Source of the DNA: Allobosea sp. BK604 | GTDB lineage: Bacteria > Pseudomonadota > Alphaproteobacteria > Rhizobiales > Beijerinckiaceae | Assembly: GCF_004341515.1 (NCBI RefSeq) | Contig: NZ_SLZF01000006.1 | Span: 310,001-374,000 of the forward strand | Direction: 5' to 3' | Length of the DNA stretch: 64,000 bases | Part shown: piece by piece, positions 17,869 through 26,263 of the stretch | How the letters are laid out: each line of letters begins with the position of its first letter | Position numbering within the stretch: the first letter of the stretch is position 1 | Program-made: the position numbers and the translations under genes | The notes under the pieces: generated by a model | What the model saw: only the letters and a program-made list of their open reading frames with translations | What the model was told of the DNA's origin: nothing | Database searches by the model: none

Positions 17869-17906
17869 CGCCTCCTCGATGTGCCGGAGGCGGGCGCTTG
17901 AGCGCC
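17869..17906 (-). promoter_or_regulatory. Hairpin covering the phnM ribosome-binding site
   Basis: On the minus strand CGCCTCC (17892-17886) can pair perfectly with GGAGGCG (17875-17869) across a ten-base loop. The second arm contains the Shine-Dalgarno sequence of phnM, so folding would hide it. A second small stem, GGCGCT/AGCGCC at 17893-17906, lies just upstream. This could restrain translation from the weak TTG start; it is a structural inference only. Confidence 0.4.
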
Positions 17907-17975
17907 GATGATGACGGCAGGATGACGAAAGCGCGATTTGTCTAGACTATTTTCACGCCCGCGCTGCAAGACGCC

Positions 17976-19562
17976 TCAATAGACATCAGCCTGGTAGCGC
18001 CCGGCCTTCTTGAGCGCGGCGACATAGGCCACCGCCTCGTCGGCCGAGCGCTTGCCGTGCTCGGCCACGACATCGACCATGGCGCGCTCGACATCCTTGG
18101 CCATGCGCTTGGCATCGCCGCAGACGTAGAAATGCGCGCCCTGCTCGAGCCAGGCGAAGAGCTCGGCGCCGCGCTCGCGCATGCGGTCCTGGACGTAGAT
18201 CTTCTCCTTGCCGTCGCGCGACCAGGCCAGCGTCAGCCCGTGGAGGACTCCATCCTGCTTCAGCGCGTTGAGCTCATCCTCGTAGAAGAAGTCGCTGGTG
18301 CGGCGCTGATGGCCGAAGAAGAGCCAGTTCCGCCCCGGTGCCTTCGTCGCCTTGCGGTCGTGCAGGAAGGCGCGGAAGGGCGCGATGCCGGTTCCGGGAC
18401 CGCACATGATCACCGGCGTCTCGGAGTTCTCCGGCAGGCCGAAGCCATGGGCGCGCTGGACATAGACCTTGACCTTGTCACCGGGCGCGACGCGCTCGGC
18501 GAGATAGGTCGAGGCGACGCCCCAGCGCGGGCGGGTCCCGATCCTGTAGCGCACCGTGTCGACCGTCAGCGAGATGCGGCCGGGCGTGGCGTTGAACGAG
18601 GACGAGATCGAGTAGAGCCGCGGCTGCAGCTCATCCAGCGCCTCGACGAAGGCCTCGGCCGAGAGCCTCGCCGAGGAGAATTTGTGCAAGGTGCCGAGCA
18701 CGTCGAGCCGGTCGAGATCGCCGTCCGGATCCTCGCCGGCGGCAAGGCGCTTGGCCTTCTGGCGGGTCTCGCCGCCGGTGACATAGGAAATGAGCTGGAA
18801 GAGCGCGTCTGGCGCCGGGCCGAGATCGCGGTCGGCGAGCAGGACGTCGCGCAGGCTCTTGCCGCCGATATCGGCATCCGGCCGCGCGCCAAGCAGGGCG
18901 ATGACGGCATCGACGAGGCGCGGATCGTTCTGCGCGACGATGCCGAACGCGTCGCCGACGACATAGTCGAGACCGCTCTCCGTCAGGTCGAACTCGACAT
19001 GGTAGGTCTCCTTCTCCGAGCCCTCGCCATTGAGCTTGCGGCGCGACATGAAGGTGGCGAGCGCCGGGTTCTCGCGGGAGCGGCCGACAGGGCCGGCCGG
19101 GGCGGCGGGCGCGGCGGCCTCTGCCGGAGCGGCGGCGGGCGCGCTGCCCGCCTCCTCCGTCAGCGCCTTGAGCATGCGCAGCGTGTCCTTGCCGCCGGGC
19201 GCGCAGAGGTTGAGCCTGCCTTCCTTGCCCTCGGCGATCGCGGCCGAATAGGTCGCGCAGACATAGCCGCACTGGCCGCAATCCTGCTGCGCCATGGCGG
19301 CGAAGAGCCGGCGCGGCAAAGGCTTGCCCTCGGCGAGCTTCATGCGCTCGCCGATCTCCATGGCCGGGTCGTGCCAGGGCGCGCCGTCATCGGCCTCGGC
19401 CATCATCGCGGCATTCTCGGCGGGCGAGAGCGCGGTGACACCGGCATTGTCGAGCGAGAGCAGGCCGGCGAAGAAGCCGTTGAGCCAGGAGCGCTGTTCC
19501 TCGCTGAAGGGCGCGGTCTCCGGCAGGACCTGGACGAGCGGATTCGGGCTCTGGACGGTCAT
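17976..19562 (-). CDS. Sulfite-reductase-flavoprotein-like (CysJ-type) reductase with N-terminal Fe-S domain; likely NirA electron donor
   Basis: The 528-aa protein has three parts. Residues 1-60 contain FSEEQRSWLNGFFAGLLS. Residues 95-120 carry Cys95, Cys98, Cys102 and Cys120 in DCGQCGYVC...NLCAPGG, resembling the small 4Fe-4S module of RnfB-like proteins. An Ala/Pro linker follows, then a CysJ-type FAD/NADPH reductase with RLYSISSS, GVASTYLAE, CGPGTGIAPFRAFL, YVCGDAKRMAKDVERAM and a C-terminal Tyr. The flavodoxin domain of CysJ is absent. The gene overlaps nirA by four bases (ATGA), so it is the obvious candidate to pass NADPH electrons to nitrite reductase; a role in sulfite reduction remains possible. 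Confidence 0.85.
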   Translation of the reverse strand: MTVQSPNPLVQVLPETAPFSEEQRSWLNGFFAGLLSLDNAGVTALSPAENAAMMAEADDGAPWHDPAMEIGERMKLAEGKPLPRRLFAAMAQQDCGQCGYVCATYSAAIAEGKEGRLNLCAPGGKDTLRMLKALTEEAGSAPAAAPAEAAAPAAPAGPVGRSRENPALATFMSRRKLNGEGSEKETYHVEFDLTESGLDYVVGDAFGIVAQNDPRLVDAVIALLGARPDADIGGKSLRDVLLADRDLGPAPDALFQLISYVTGGETRQKAKRLAAGEDPDGDLDRLDVLGTLHKFSSARLSAEAFVEALDELQPRLYSISSSFNATPGRISLTVDTVRYRIGTRPRWGVASTYLAERVAPGDKVKVYVQRAHGFGLPENSETPVIMCGPGTGIAPFRAFLHDRKATKAPGRNWLFFGHQRRTSDFFYEDELNALKQDGVLHGLTLAWSRDGKEKIYVQDRMRERGAELFAWLEQGAHFYVCGDAKRMAKDVERAMVDVVAEHGKRSADEAVAYVAALKKAGRYQADVY

Positions 19563-21376
19563 GCGGCCTCTCCCGTCGCCTCGACCAGCGCCTTCAGCTC
19601 CGCGATCTCGTGGCGGCGGGCGAAGGCGACGAAGCTTTCCTCGGGCGAGGCGCGATGGGCCTGCCAGGTGCGCAGCAGCTTCTCGACCAGCGCCGGCGCG
19701 TCCTCGGCCTTCACGTTCTCCTGAAAATCACGCGCCATCGCGCCGTCGACGCCATAGCCGCCGCCGACCAGCAGGTTATAGCCCGGCACCGTGTCGCCTT
19801 CCTCGTTGACCGGCACCTTGGCGCCGATCAGCCCGAGATCGCCGATATAGTGCTGGGCGCAGGAATGGTGGCAGCCGGTCAGGTGGATATTGACCGGCGT
19901 CTCCAGCGCGAGGCGCTCGTCGCAATGGGCGGCGATGGCGAGCGCGTCCTCCTTGGTGTGGGCGGCGGCGAACTTGCAGCCGGTCGCCCCGGTGCAGGCG
20001 ACGAGCCCGGCCCGCAGCACCGAGGTCTCGGCCGAGAGGCCGCACGCCCCGAGATTGGCAAGGACGTCCTCGACCCTGCCGTCGGGCACGCCGGAGATCA
20101 GCAGGTTCTGCCAGACGGTGAGGCGGATATCGCCGTCGCCGCATTGATTGGAAATGGCGGCGATCACCCGCATCTGCGCGGCGGTGAGCTTGCCGACCGG
20201 CAGGGCGACGCCGACCCAGTTGAGGCCGGGCTGCACCTGTGCGTGCACGCCGATATGGGCGAGCCGGTCATAGACCGGGCGCGGCTTGACGAAGGCGCCG
20301 TCGACCCGGACGAGCCTGCGGCCAAGCTTCTCCTCGACGGCGGCCAGGAACCTGTCGAAACCCCAGGCGTCGAGCACGTATTTCAGCCGGGCCTTGGCGC
20401 GATTGGTGCGGTCGCCATTGGCGATGAAGACGCGCACGATCGCATCGGCCACCGCCACGGCATCCGACGGCGCGACGACGATGCCGGTGTCGCGGGCGAG
20501 ATCGTGATGGCCGGTGATGCCGCCGAGCGCGAGCCGGTACCAGATGCCGGGCTCGACCGGCTGCCCCTCGAAGCTTGCACCCTGCCCGATCTCGACGGCC
20601 TGGAAGCCGATATCGTTGGTGTCCTCCAGCGTCGCGATCGAGCCGGCGCCGTCGAAGGCGACGTTGAACTTGCGCGGCAGGCCATAGAGCGAGCGGTCAT
20701 TGAGAATGTGGTGATGCCAGGCGCGGGCATGCGGCCGCGTATCGAGCAATTCGAGCGGGTCGATGCCAGCCGCCGCCGAGCCGGTGACGTTGCGGATATT
20801 GTCGGCGCCGGAGCCCTTGGCGGTGAGGCCGAGATCGGCGAGGCCTTCGAGCAGGAGCGGCGCCTTCGCGGCCGTGATCTCGCGGATCTGCAGGTTGGCG
20901 CGGGTGGTGACATGGCTGTAGCCGCCACCGAAGCGCCCGGCGAGATCGGCGACGCCCTCGAATTGCCAGGCCTTGAGGATGCCATTGGGGATGCGCAGCC
21001 GGCACATGTAGCTGTCCTGCGCCGGGGCGACGTAGAACAGGCCGTGATAGCGCCAGCGGAAATTATCCTCGGGCTTGGGATAGGAGCCGGAAGAAGCCTG
21101 GGTCTTGAAGCGCGCATAGGCATCGAACGGGTGCTCGGCCTGTTTCCATTTCTCCTGGTCGACCAGCTTGCCGCCGCCCGCGACCGTCTTCGCCTGGGCT
21201 TCGGCATGCTCCTTGTCCGGGCCGGAGGGCGCGGTGCCGCCACCGCCCGCGGCGCCGCCGAGCGGCCCCAGGCCGCGGGCCGCGCGGGCCGACTGCATGC
21301 CGCTCATGAAGCCTTCGAGATAGCGCTTCTGCTCGGGGGTGAAATCGCCGCTCATGATCGGTTCCGAATTGCTCAA
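19559..21376 (-). CDS. nirA: NirA-family siroheme nitrite (or sulfite) reductase
   Basis: The 605-aa protein has duplicated nitrite/sulfite reductase half-domains. The siroheme/4Fe-4S ligands are Cys461 and Cys467 in CTGATGCKF, and Cys502 and Cys506 in TGCHHSCAQHYIGDLGLIG. YSHVTTRANLQIREI is a siroheme-binding segment. Its role is six-electron reduction of nitrite to ammonium in the cytoplasm, inferred from the nitrate reductase and transporter genes in the same operon. The N-terminus DFTPEQKRYLEGFMSGMQS resembles the start of the neighbouring flavoprotein. It overlaps both neighbours by four bases, so translation is coupled. Confidence 0.93.
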   Translation of the reverse strand: MSNSEPIMSGDFTPEQKRYLEGFMSGMQSARAARGLGPLGGAAGGGGTAPSGPDKEHAEAQAKTVAGGGKLVDQEKWKQAEHPFDAYARFKTQASSGSYPKPEDNFRWRYHGLFYVAPAQDSYMCRLRIPNGILKAWQFEGVADLAGRFGGGYSHVTTRANLQIREITAAKAPLLLEGLADLGLTAKGSGADNIRNVTGSAAAGIDPLELLDTRPHARAWHHHILNDRSLYGLPRKFNVAFDGAGSIATLEDTNDIGFQAVEIGQGASFEGQPVEPGIWYRLALGGITGHHDLARDTGIVVAPSDAVAVADAIVRVFIANGDRTNRAKARLKYVLDAWGFDRFLAAVEEKLGRRLVRVDGAFVKPRPVYDRLAHIGVHAQVQPGLNWVGVALPVGKLTAAQMRVIAAISNQCGDGDIRLTVWQNLLISGVPDGRVEDVLANLGACGLSAETSVLRAGLVACTGATGCKFAAAHTKEDALAIAAHCDERLALETPVNIHLTGCHHSCAQHYIGDLGLIGAKVPVNEEGDTVPGYNLLVGGGYGVDGAMARDFQENVKAEDAPALVEKLLRTWQAHRASPEESFVAFARRHEIAELKALVEATGEAA

Positions 21377-21795
21377 GCCGCCGGCTTCGCCGTCTCGGCT
21401 GCCGCGATCATCGCGCCCGAGAGCGTGCCATAGGCGGTGGTCCAGGCGTCCTTGACCTCTGGCGTGAAGCCTTCGCCGAGCCCCTGCTCGAGCGTCCAGA
21501 GCAGGGCCGCGCCGACCGGCAGGTAATGCGCCGCGCCGACGCCGTAGCCGGCATGGCGCTCGGCCAGCCGGGTCACCGCCGGCATCAGCGCGGGCAGATC
21601 GTCGAGGCCGCGCACCACGACGGCGAGCGTCGCCATCAGCTTGCGGCCCTGCTCGCCGATGTCGGACTTGAACAGCCCGCGGGTCTCGGGCGCGATCTCG
21701 AAGAGGCGGCCGTAGAACAGCGCGGCGGCCTGGTCGGCAATGGGCGCGACCTTGCCGAAGCTGTCGCGGACGCTGGCAATCTGCTCGGGGGTCAT
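21373..21795 (-). CDS. Single-domain globin (flavohaemoglobin-like)
   Basis: The 140-aa protein is a lone globin fold like the N-terminal domain of flavohaemoglobin. The B-helix Tyr is in LFYGRLFEIAPE, and the proximal haem His is His81 in ERHAGYGV. No reductase domain is attached. It overlaps nirA by four bases and follows nrtC. In Bradyrhizobium a comparable globin (Bjgb) sits in the nitrate assimilation operon and protects against nitric oxide formed there; the same role is likely here. An oxygen-handling role cannot be excluded. Confidence 0.9.
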   Translation of the reverse strand: MTPEQIASVRDSFGKVAPIADQAAALFYGRLFEIAPETRGLFKSDIGEQGRKLMATLAVVVRGLDDLPALMPAVTRLAERHAGYGVGAAHYLPVGAALLWTLEQGLGEGFTPEVKDAWTTAYGTLSGAMIAAAETAKPAA

Positions 21796-21805
21796 GCAGG
21801 CCTCC

Positions 21806-22597
21806 TCACGCCGCCTCGACGAAGCGGTGGCGCTCGTAGAGGAACTTCAGGACGGCCTCGCGCGCCGCGATGTAGGTGCGGTCGGAGACCAGCTCGAGGC
21901 GCTTGCGCGGGCGCGCCAGCCCGACCTCGAGCACCTCGCCGATGCGGGCCGAGGGGCCGTTGGTCATCATCACGATGCGGTCCGAGAGCAGCACGGCCTC
22001 GTCGACATCATGGGTGATCATGATCATCGTGTTGCCGAGCGAGGCGTGGATCTGCATCACGGAATCCTGCAGATGCGCGCGGGTGAGCGCGTCGAGCGCC
22101 CCGAAAGGCTCGTCGAGCAGCAGGATCTTCGGCTCCATGGCGAGGCCGCGCGCGATGCCGACGCGCTGCTTCATGCCGCCGGAGATTTCCGCGGGGCGCT
22201 TGTCCCTGGCGTGACCCATCTGGACGAGGTCGAGATTGTGCATGATCCAGTCATGCCGCTCGGCCCGCGACTTCGAGCCGCCGAAGACCTTGTTCACCGC
22301 GAGCCCGACATTGTCGTAGACGCTGAGCCAGGGCAGCAGCGAATGGTTCTGGAAGACCACCGCGCGCTCGGGGCCGGGCTCGCTGACCTCCTTGTTCTCG
22401 AGCAGGACCGCGCCCGTCGTCACCGGGGTCAGGCCGGCGATGATGTTGAGCAGGGTCGACTTGCCGCAGCCGGAATGGCCGATGATCGAGACGAACTCAC
22501 CCTTGTCGATGACGAGGTTGATGTCCTTCAGGACTTCCGTGGTGGCGCCGCCGCGCTGGAAGCTTTTGTCGACATGGTCGATCTTGAGATAGCTCAT
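21806..22597 (-). CDS. nrtC: Nitrate ABC transporter ATP-binding protein NrtC/NrtD-like
   Basis: The 263-aa ATPase has Walker A GHSGCGKST, Q-loop FQNHSLLPW, signature ISGGMKQRVGIARGLA, Walker B ILLLDEPFGALD and switch His in ITHDVDEA. It matches the nitrate/sulfonate/taurine ATPase group. The start MSYLKIDHVDKSF has AGGGGGGA upstream; the much longer frame into the permease gene is spurious. It lacks the extra NrtA-like regulatory domain of cyanobacterial NrtC. It follows the permease by 11 bases. Confidence 0.93.
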   Translation of the reverse strand: MSYLKIDHVDKSFQRGGATTEVLKDINLVIDKGEFVSIIGHSGCGKSTLLNIIAGLTPVTTGAVLLENKEVSEPGPERAVVFQNHSLLPWLSVYDNVGLAVNKVFGGSKSRAERHDWIMHNLDLVQMGHARDKRPAEISGGMKQRVGIARGLAMEPKILLLDEPFGALDALTRAHLQDSVMQIHASLGNTMIMITHDVDEAVLLSDRIVMMTNGPSARIGEVLEVGLARPRKRLELVSDRTYIAAREAVLKFLYERHRFVEAA

Positions 22598-22608
22598 CCG
22601 ATCCCCCC

Positions 22609-23553
22609 TCAGTTCGCCGCAGTGCCGCGGGTGACGACGCTGCCGATGAAGGCGACGAGGCGGTCGAGGATGAAGCCGACCACGCCGATATAGACGAGCG
22701 CCACGATGATGTCGGAGAGGCGCGAGGAGTTCCACGCGTCCCAGATGAAGAAGCCGATGCCGACGCCGCCGGTGAGCATCTCGGCCGCGACGATGGCGAG
22801 CCAGGACAGGCCGACGCCGATCCGCAGGCCGGTGAAGATGTAGGGCGCGGCCGAGGGCACCATGATCTTGAAGAAGAACTCGACCTGGTTCAGCCGCAGC
22901 ACCTGCGCGACATTGCGGTAATCCTGCGGGATATTTCGGATGCCGACGGCGGTGTTGATGATCACCGGCCAGATCGCGGTGATGAAGATCACGAAGATCG
23001 CCGAGGGCTGGCTGTCGCGGAACGCGGCGAGCGAGAGCGGCAGCCAGGCGAGCGGCGGCACGGTGCGCAGCACCTGGAAGACCGGATCGAGCCCCCGCAT
23101 CGCCCAGACCGACTGGCCGATCAGCGCGCCGAGCAGCACGCCGACCACGGCCGCGAGGCCGAAGCCGATGGCGACGCGCTGGAGCGAGACCAGGATGCGC
23201 CAGCCGAGCCCGATATCCTGCGTGCCGGCCGAGTAGAACGGCTCGGTGATCAGGTCCTTGGCTTCGTCCCAGATCTTGGTCGGCGGCGGCAGCGAGGATT
23301 GCGGGCCGGACGCGGCGATCTGCCAGAACAGCAGGATCAGCGCGACCGTGAGCAGCGGCGGCAGGAGATTGACGAGCACGGATTTGAGCCATGGCGAGAG
23401 CCGCGCCGAAAGCGGCTTGCCCGCTGCTGCCGGCAGGCTGACGACCTGCGCCTTCGCGGCCGGCAGCGCGACGACCTTCGCCTCGGCCTCCTTCAAGACG
23501 GCCTGCCCCATCCCGTTGCTCCTCTCGATCGCTTCGATGCTGGTGATGCTCAT
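22609..23553 (-). CDS. nrtB: Nitrate ABC transporter permease NrtB
   Basis: The 314-aa permease has a soluble N-terminal 60 residues rich in Ala/Val, then about six membrane segments. The cytoplasmic coupling motif is visible around NVAQVLRLNQVEFFFKIMVPSAAPYIFTG. The segment PPLAWLPLSLAAFRDSQPSAIFVIF is typical of NrtB/SsuC permeases. The start MSITSIEAIERSNG overlaps the nasA stop by four bases (ATGA), which supports it over the longer frame. It would carry nitrate, perhaps nitrite, across the inner membrane with nrtA and nrtC. Confidence 0.93.
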   Translation of the reverse strand: MSITSIEAIERSNGMGQAVLKEAEAKVVALPAAKAQVVSLPAAAGKPLSARLSPWLKSVLVNLLPPLLTVALILLFWQIAASGPQSSLPPPTKIWDEAKDLITEPFYSAGTQDIGLGWRILVSLQRVAIGFGLAAVVGVLLGALIGQSVWAMRGLDPVFQVLRTVPPLAWLPLSLAAFRDSQPSAIFVIFITAIWPVIINTAVGIRNIPQDYRNVAQVLRLNQVEFFFKIMVPSAAPYIFTGLRIGVGLSWLAIVAAEMLTGGVGIGFFIWDAWNSSRLSDIIVALVYIGVVGFILDRLVAFIGSVVTRGTAAN

Positions 23554-26261
23554 GCTGCGGCCTCGCCTGCCGAATTCCCGTGGCGGGTGCTCGCGCCGAT
23601 GCGCCGGATTTCCGGCAGGCAGGAGCCGCAATTGGTGCCGGCCCTGAGCTGTCGGCCGATATCCTCGGCGCTGACCGTCCCGCCGGACGCAAAGGCGGCG
23701 CGAATGGCGTTGAGGCCGACGCCGAAACAGGCGCAGACGATCGGCCCCGCATCCGCCGCGCCGTCGAGCCGTCGTCCGGCGAGGAGCGCGAGCCGATTCT
23801 CGGGAGCGAAGTCGGGATCGGCGAAAGCGAGCTTGACCGTGTCCCAGAGCGGGGCGCGATCCGCGGGGCCAAGGAACAGCGCCGCGACCAGCTTGCCGTC
23901 CCGTGTCGCCGCGCAGCGATAGATGCCGGCCTCGCGGTCGACCATCTCGACGAGGCCATCCTCGCCGAAGATCGCGCGGCTATGGGCCATCAGCTCGTCC
24001 GCCGAGGCGTTCGTGGCGAAGAGCCGACCCTGCCCGCCGTCGACCGCGACCGCGGCCCACCAGCTTTCGGAGGGCAGAGCTACGGGATCGCGCGAGAGCA
24101 CGAAGCCACGCGCGGCATAGGCCACGGGCAGGATGCGCGAGGGCGTCGCCTTCATCTCGGGCTGGCCGGAATAGGGATCGCAGAACGGCTGTACCGCGGC
24201 GCCGATCCGGGCATGCGAGGCGGTCTGCGCCGACCAATGGATCGGCGCGAAGAGCGCGCCCTCCTGCACGCCGGGATCGAGCGCGACCTTGAGCACGACC
24301 GCGCCATGGCCGTTCTCGATACGGGCGAAACCGCCCTCGACGAGGCCGTAGCGGCCGGCGTCGGCAGGGTTCAGATAGACCGAGGGCTCGCTGATATGGG
24401 CGCCGAGCTTCGGGCTCAGGCCGGTGCGCGTCATCGTATGCCACTGGTCGCGGATGCGGCCGGTGTTGAGCAGCAGCGGAAACTCGTCGCTGACGGCTGA
24501 AGCGAGCGCTGGCATCGCCAGCGGCTTCAGGCTGGCGCGGCGATCCTGCGTGAAGAAGCCGCCGTCGCCGAAGAGGCGCGGCGTTCCCAGCGGCCGCCCG
24601 GCCGGGACCGGCCATTGCACGGGGTTCAGCGCGTCATAGGCGCGGCGATCGAGCATCGAATGGGCGCCGATGTCGAAATCGCGGCTGCCCTCGTTCTCGA
24701 AGGCCGAGAGCGTGGCGTGCTCGGCATAGATCTCGGAGGCATCGGGATAGCTGAAGGCCTGGCCGAAGCCGAGGCGCCTGGCCACCTCGCAGATGATCCA
24801 CCAGTCGGGCTTGACCTCGCCCGGCAGCGGCAGGAAGGCGCGCTGGCGCGAGATGCGGCGCTCGGAATTGGTGACCGTGCCGTCCTTCTCGCTCCAGGCG
24901 GCGGCCGGCAGGATGAAATCGGGCTCGCCGCGCAAGGTGTCGTTGGAGAGGACATTCTCGGAGACGATGAAGAGATCGAGCCCCTTCAGCGCCGAGAGCA
25001 CATGGTCGGCGCGCGGCAGCGACACGGCGGGGTTCGTCGCCATCACCCAGAGCGCGCGGATGCGCTGCTCGGCGACCGCGTCGAGCATGGCGACGGCCTT
25101 CAGCCCCTCCTGCCGGGCCATGTTCGGCGCGTTCCAGAAGCGGCGGACGCGGTCGATCTCAGCCGGGGAATAGCCCATATGGGCGGCCAGCATGTTGGCG
25201 AGACCGCCGACCTCGCGCCCGCCCATGGCGTTGGGCTGGCCGGTCAGCGAGAACGGCCCGCCGCCCGGCCGGCCGATCCGGCCGGTGGCGAGATGGCAAT
25301 GCAGGATCGCCGCGACCTTGTCGGTGCCCTGCGCCGACTGGTTGACGCCCTGGCTCCAGGCGGTGACGACGGCCGGCGTCGAGGCCCAGAGCGCATAGAA
25401 GGCGGCGATGTCCGGCATGCCCAGGCCGGTGCGGAGGGCGACGGTCGCGAGGTCGGGCGCGATGGCGCGGGCATTGGCCAGAGTCTCGTCGAAGCCGGTC
25501 GTGTGGTTGGCGAGATAGGTCGCGTCGACCAGGCCGCGCTCGGCGAGATCGACGAGCAGGCCGGCGAAGAGCGCGGCGTCCGAGCCCGGCTTCAGAGGCA
25601 GGACGAGATCGGCATCCTCGGCGGTGGCGGTGACGCGCGGATCGATGACCACGAGCTTGGCGCCGCGCTCGCTGCGGTTCTGCTGCATGCGCCGGAACAG
25701 CACGGGATGGCACCAGGCCGTATTCGAGCCGACGAGCACGATCAGGTCGGCGCAGTCGAGATCCTCATAGGAGCCGGGCACCGTGTCCGAGCCGAAGACG
25801 CGGCGATGGCCGGCGACGGTCGAGGACATGCAGAGCCGCGAATTGGTGTCGACATGCGGCGAGCCGATGAAGCCCTTCATCAGCTTGTTGGCGACGTAAT
25901 AATCCTCGGTCAGGAGCTGGCCGGAGAGATAGAAGGCGACGGCTTCGGGACCATGGCGGGCAATGATGCTGCTGAAGCCGCCGGCGACGGCATCGAGCGC
26001 CAGTTCCCAGGAGACCCGGTCGTAGCCGCCCGCGGCGTTGCGCTTCAGCGGATGCAGCACGCGGCTGCCCAGCCCGAGCGTCTCGCCCAGGGCTGAGCCC
26101 TTCGAGCAGAGCCGGCCGAGATTGGCGGGATGGGCCGGATCGCCCGCCACCGCCGCGCCGCCCTTGCCGTCCGGCATCGCCAGCACGCCGCAGCCCACCC
26201 CGCAATAGGGGCAGGTCGTGCGGACGGGGCTGGAGCTGGAGAGCGGGGCGTCGTGGCGCAT
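23550..26261 (-). CDS. nasA: Assimilatory nitrate reductase, catalytic molybdopterin subunit
   Basis: The 903-aa cytoplasmic enzyme reduces nitrate to nitrite. TCPYCGVGCGVLA with a downstream CSKGSALGE binds the 4Fe-4S cluster. Mo-bis-MGD regions include NSRLCMSSTVAGHRRVFG, LVGSNTAWCHPVLF and GGPFSLTGQPNAMGGREVGG. A C-terminal BFD-like 2Fe-2S domain (CACFGV...AGTNCGSC) follows, as in NasA/NasC enzymes. The start MRHDAPLSS lies two bases after the upstream stop and follows GAGGCGG. Electrons probably come from the FAD protein encoded just upstream. Confidence 0.95.
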   Translation of the reverse strand: MRHDAPLSSSSPVRTTCPYCGVGCGVLAMPDGKGGAAVAGDPAHPANLGRLCSKGSALGETLGLGSRVLHPLKRNAAGGYDRVSWELALDAVAGGFSSIIARHGPEAVAFYLSGQLLTEDYYVANKLMKGFIGSPHVDTNSRLCMSSTVAGHRRVFGSDTVPGSYEDLDCADLIVLVGSNTAWCHPVLFRRMQQNRSERGAKLVVIDPRVTATAEDADLVLPLKPGSDAALFAGLLVDLAERGLVDATYLANHTTGFDETLANARAIAPDLATVALRTGLGMPDIAAFYALWASTPAVVTAWSQGVNQSAQGTDKVAAILHCHLATGRIGRPGGGPFSLTGQPNAMGGREVGGLANMLAAHMGYSPAEIDRVRRFWNAPNMARQEGLKAVAMLDAVAEQRIRALWVMATNPAVSLPRADHVLSALKGLDLFIVSENVLSNDTLRGEPDFILPAAAWSEKDGTVTNSERRISRQRAFLPLPGEVKPDWWIICEVARRLGFGQAFSYPDASEIYAEHATLSAFENEGSRDFDIGAHSMLDRRAYDALNPVQWPVPAGRPLGTPRLFGDGGFFTQDRRASLKPLAMPALASAVSDEFPLLLNTGRIRDQWHTMTRTGLSPKLGAHISEPSVYLNPADAGRYGLVEGGFARIENGHGAVVLKVALDPGVQEGALFAPIHWSAQTASHARIGAAVQPFCDPYSGQPEMKATPSRILPVAYAARGFVLSRDPVALPSESWWAAVAVDGGQGRLFATNASADELMAHSRAIFGEDGLVEMVDREAGIYRCAATRDGKLVAALFLGPADRAPLWDTVKLAFADPDFAPENRLALLAGRRLDGAADAGPIVCACFGVGLNAIRAAFASGGTVSAEDIGRQLRAGTNCGSCLPEIRRIGASTRHGNSAGEAAA

Positions 26262-26263
26262 GG

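Noticed and set aside
21806..23959. Single 717-codon frame running through nrtC and nrtB
   Set aside because: Only its last 263 codons encode the ATPase. The upstream part is out of frame with the real permease and has no similarity to anything; the ATPase has its own ribosome site.
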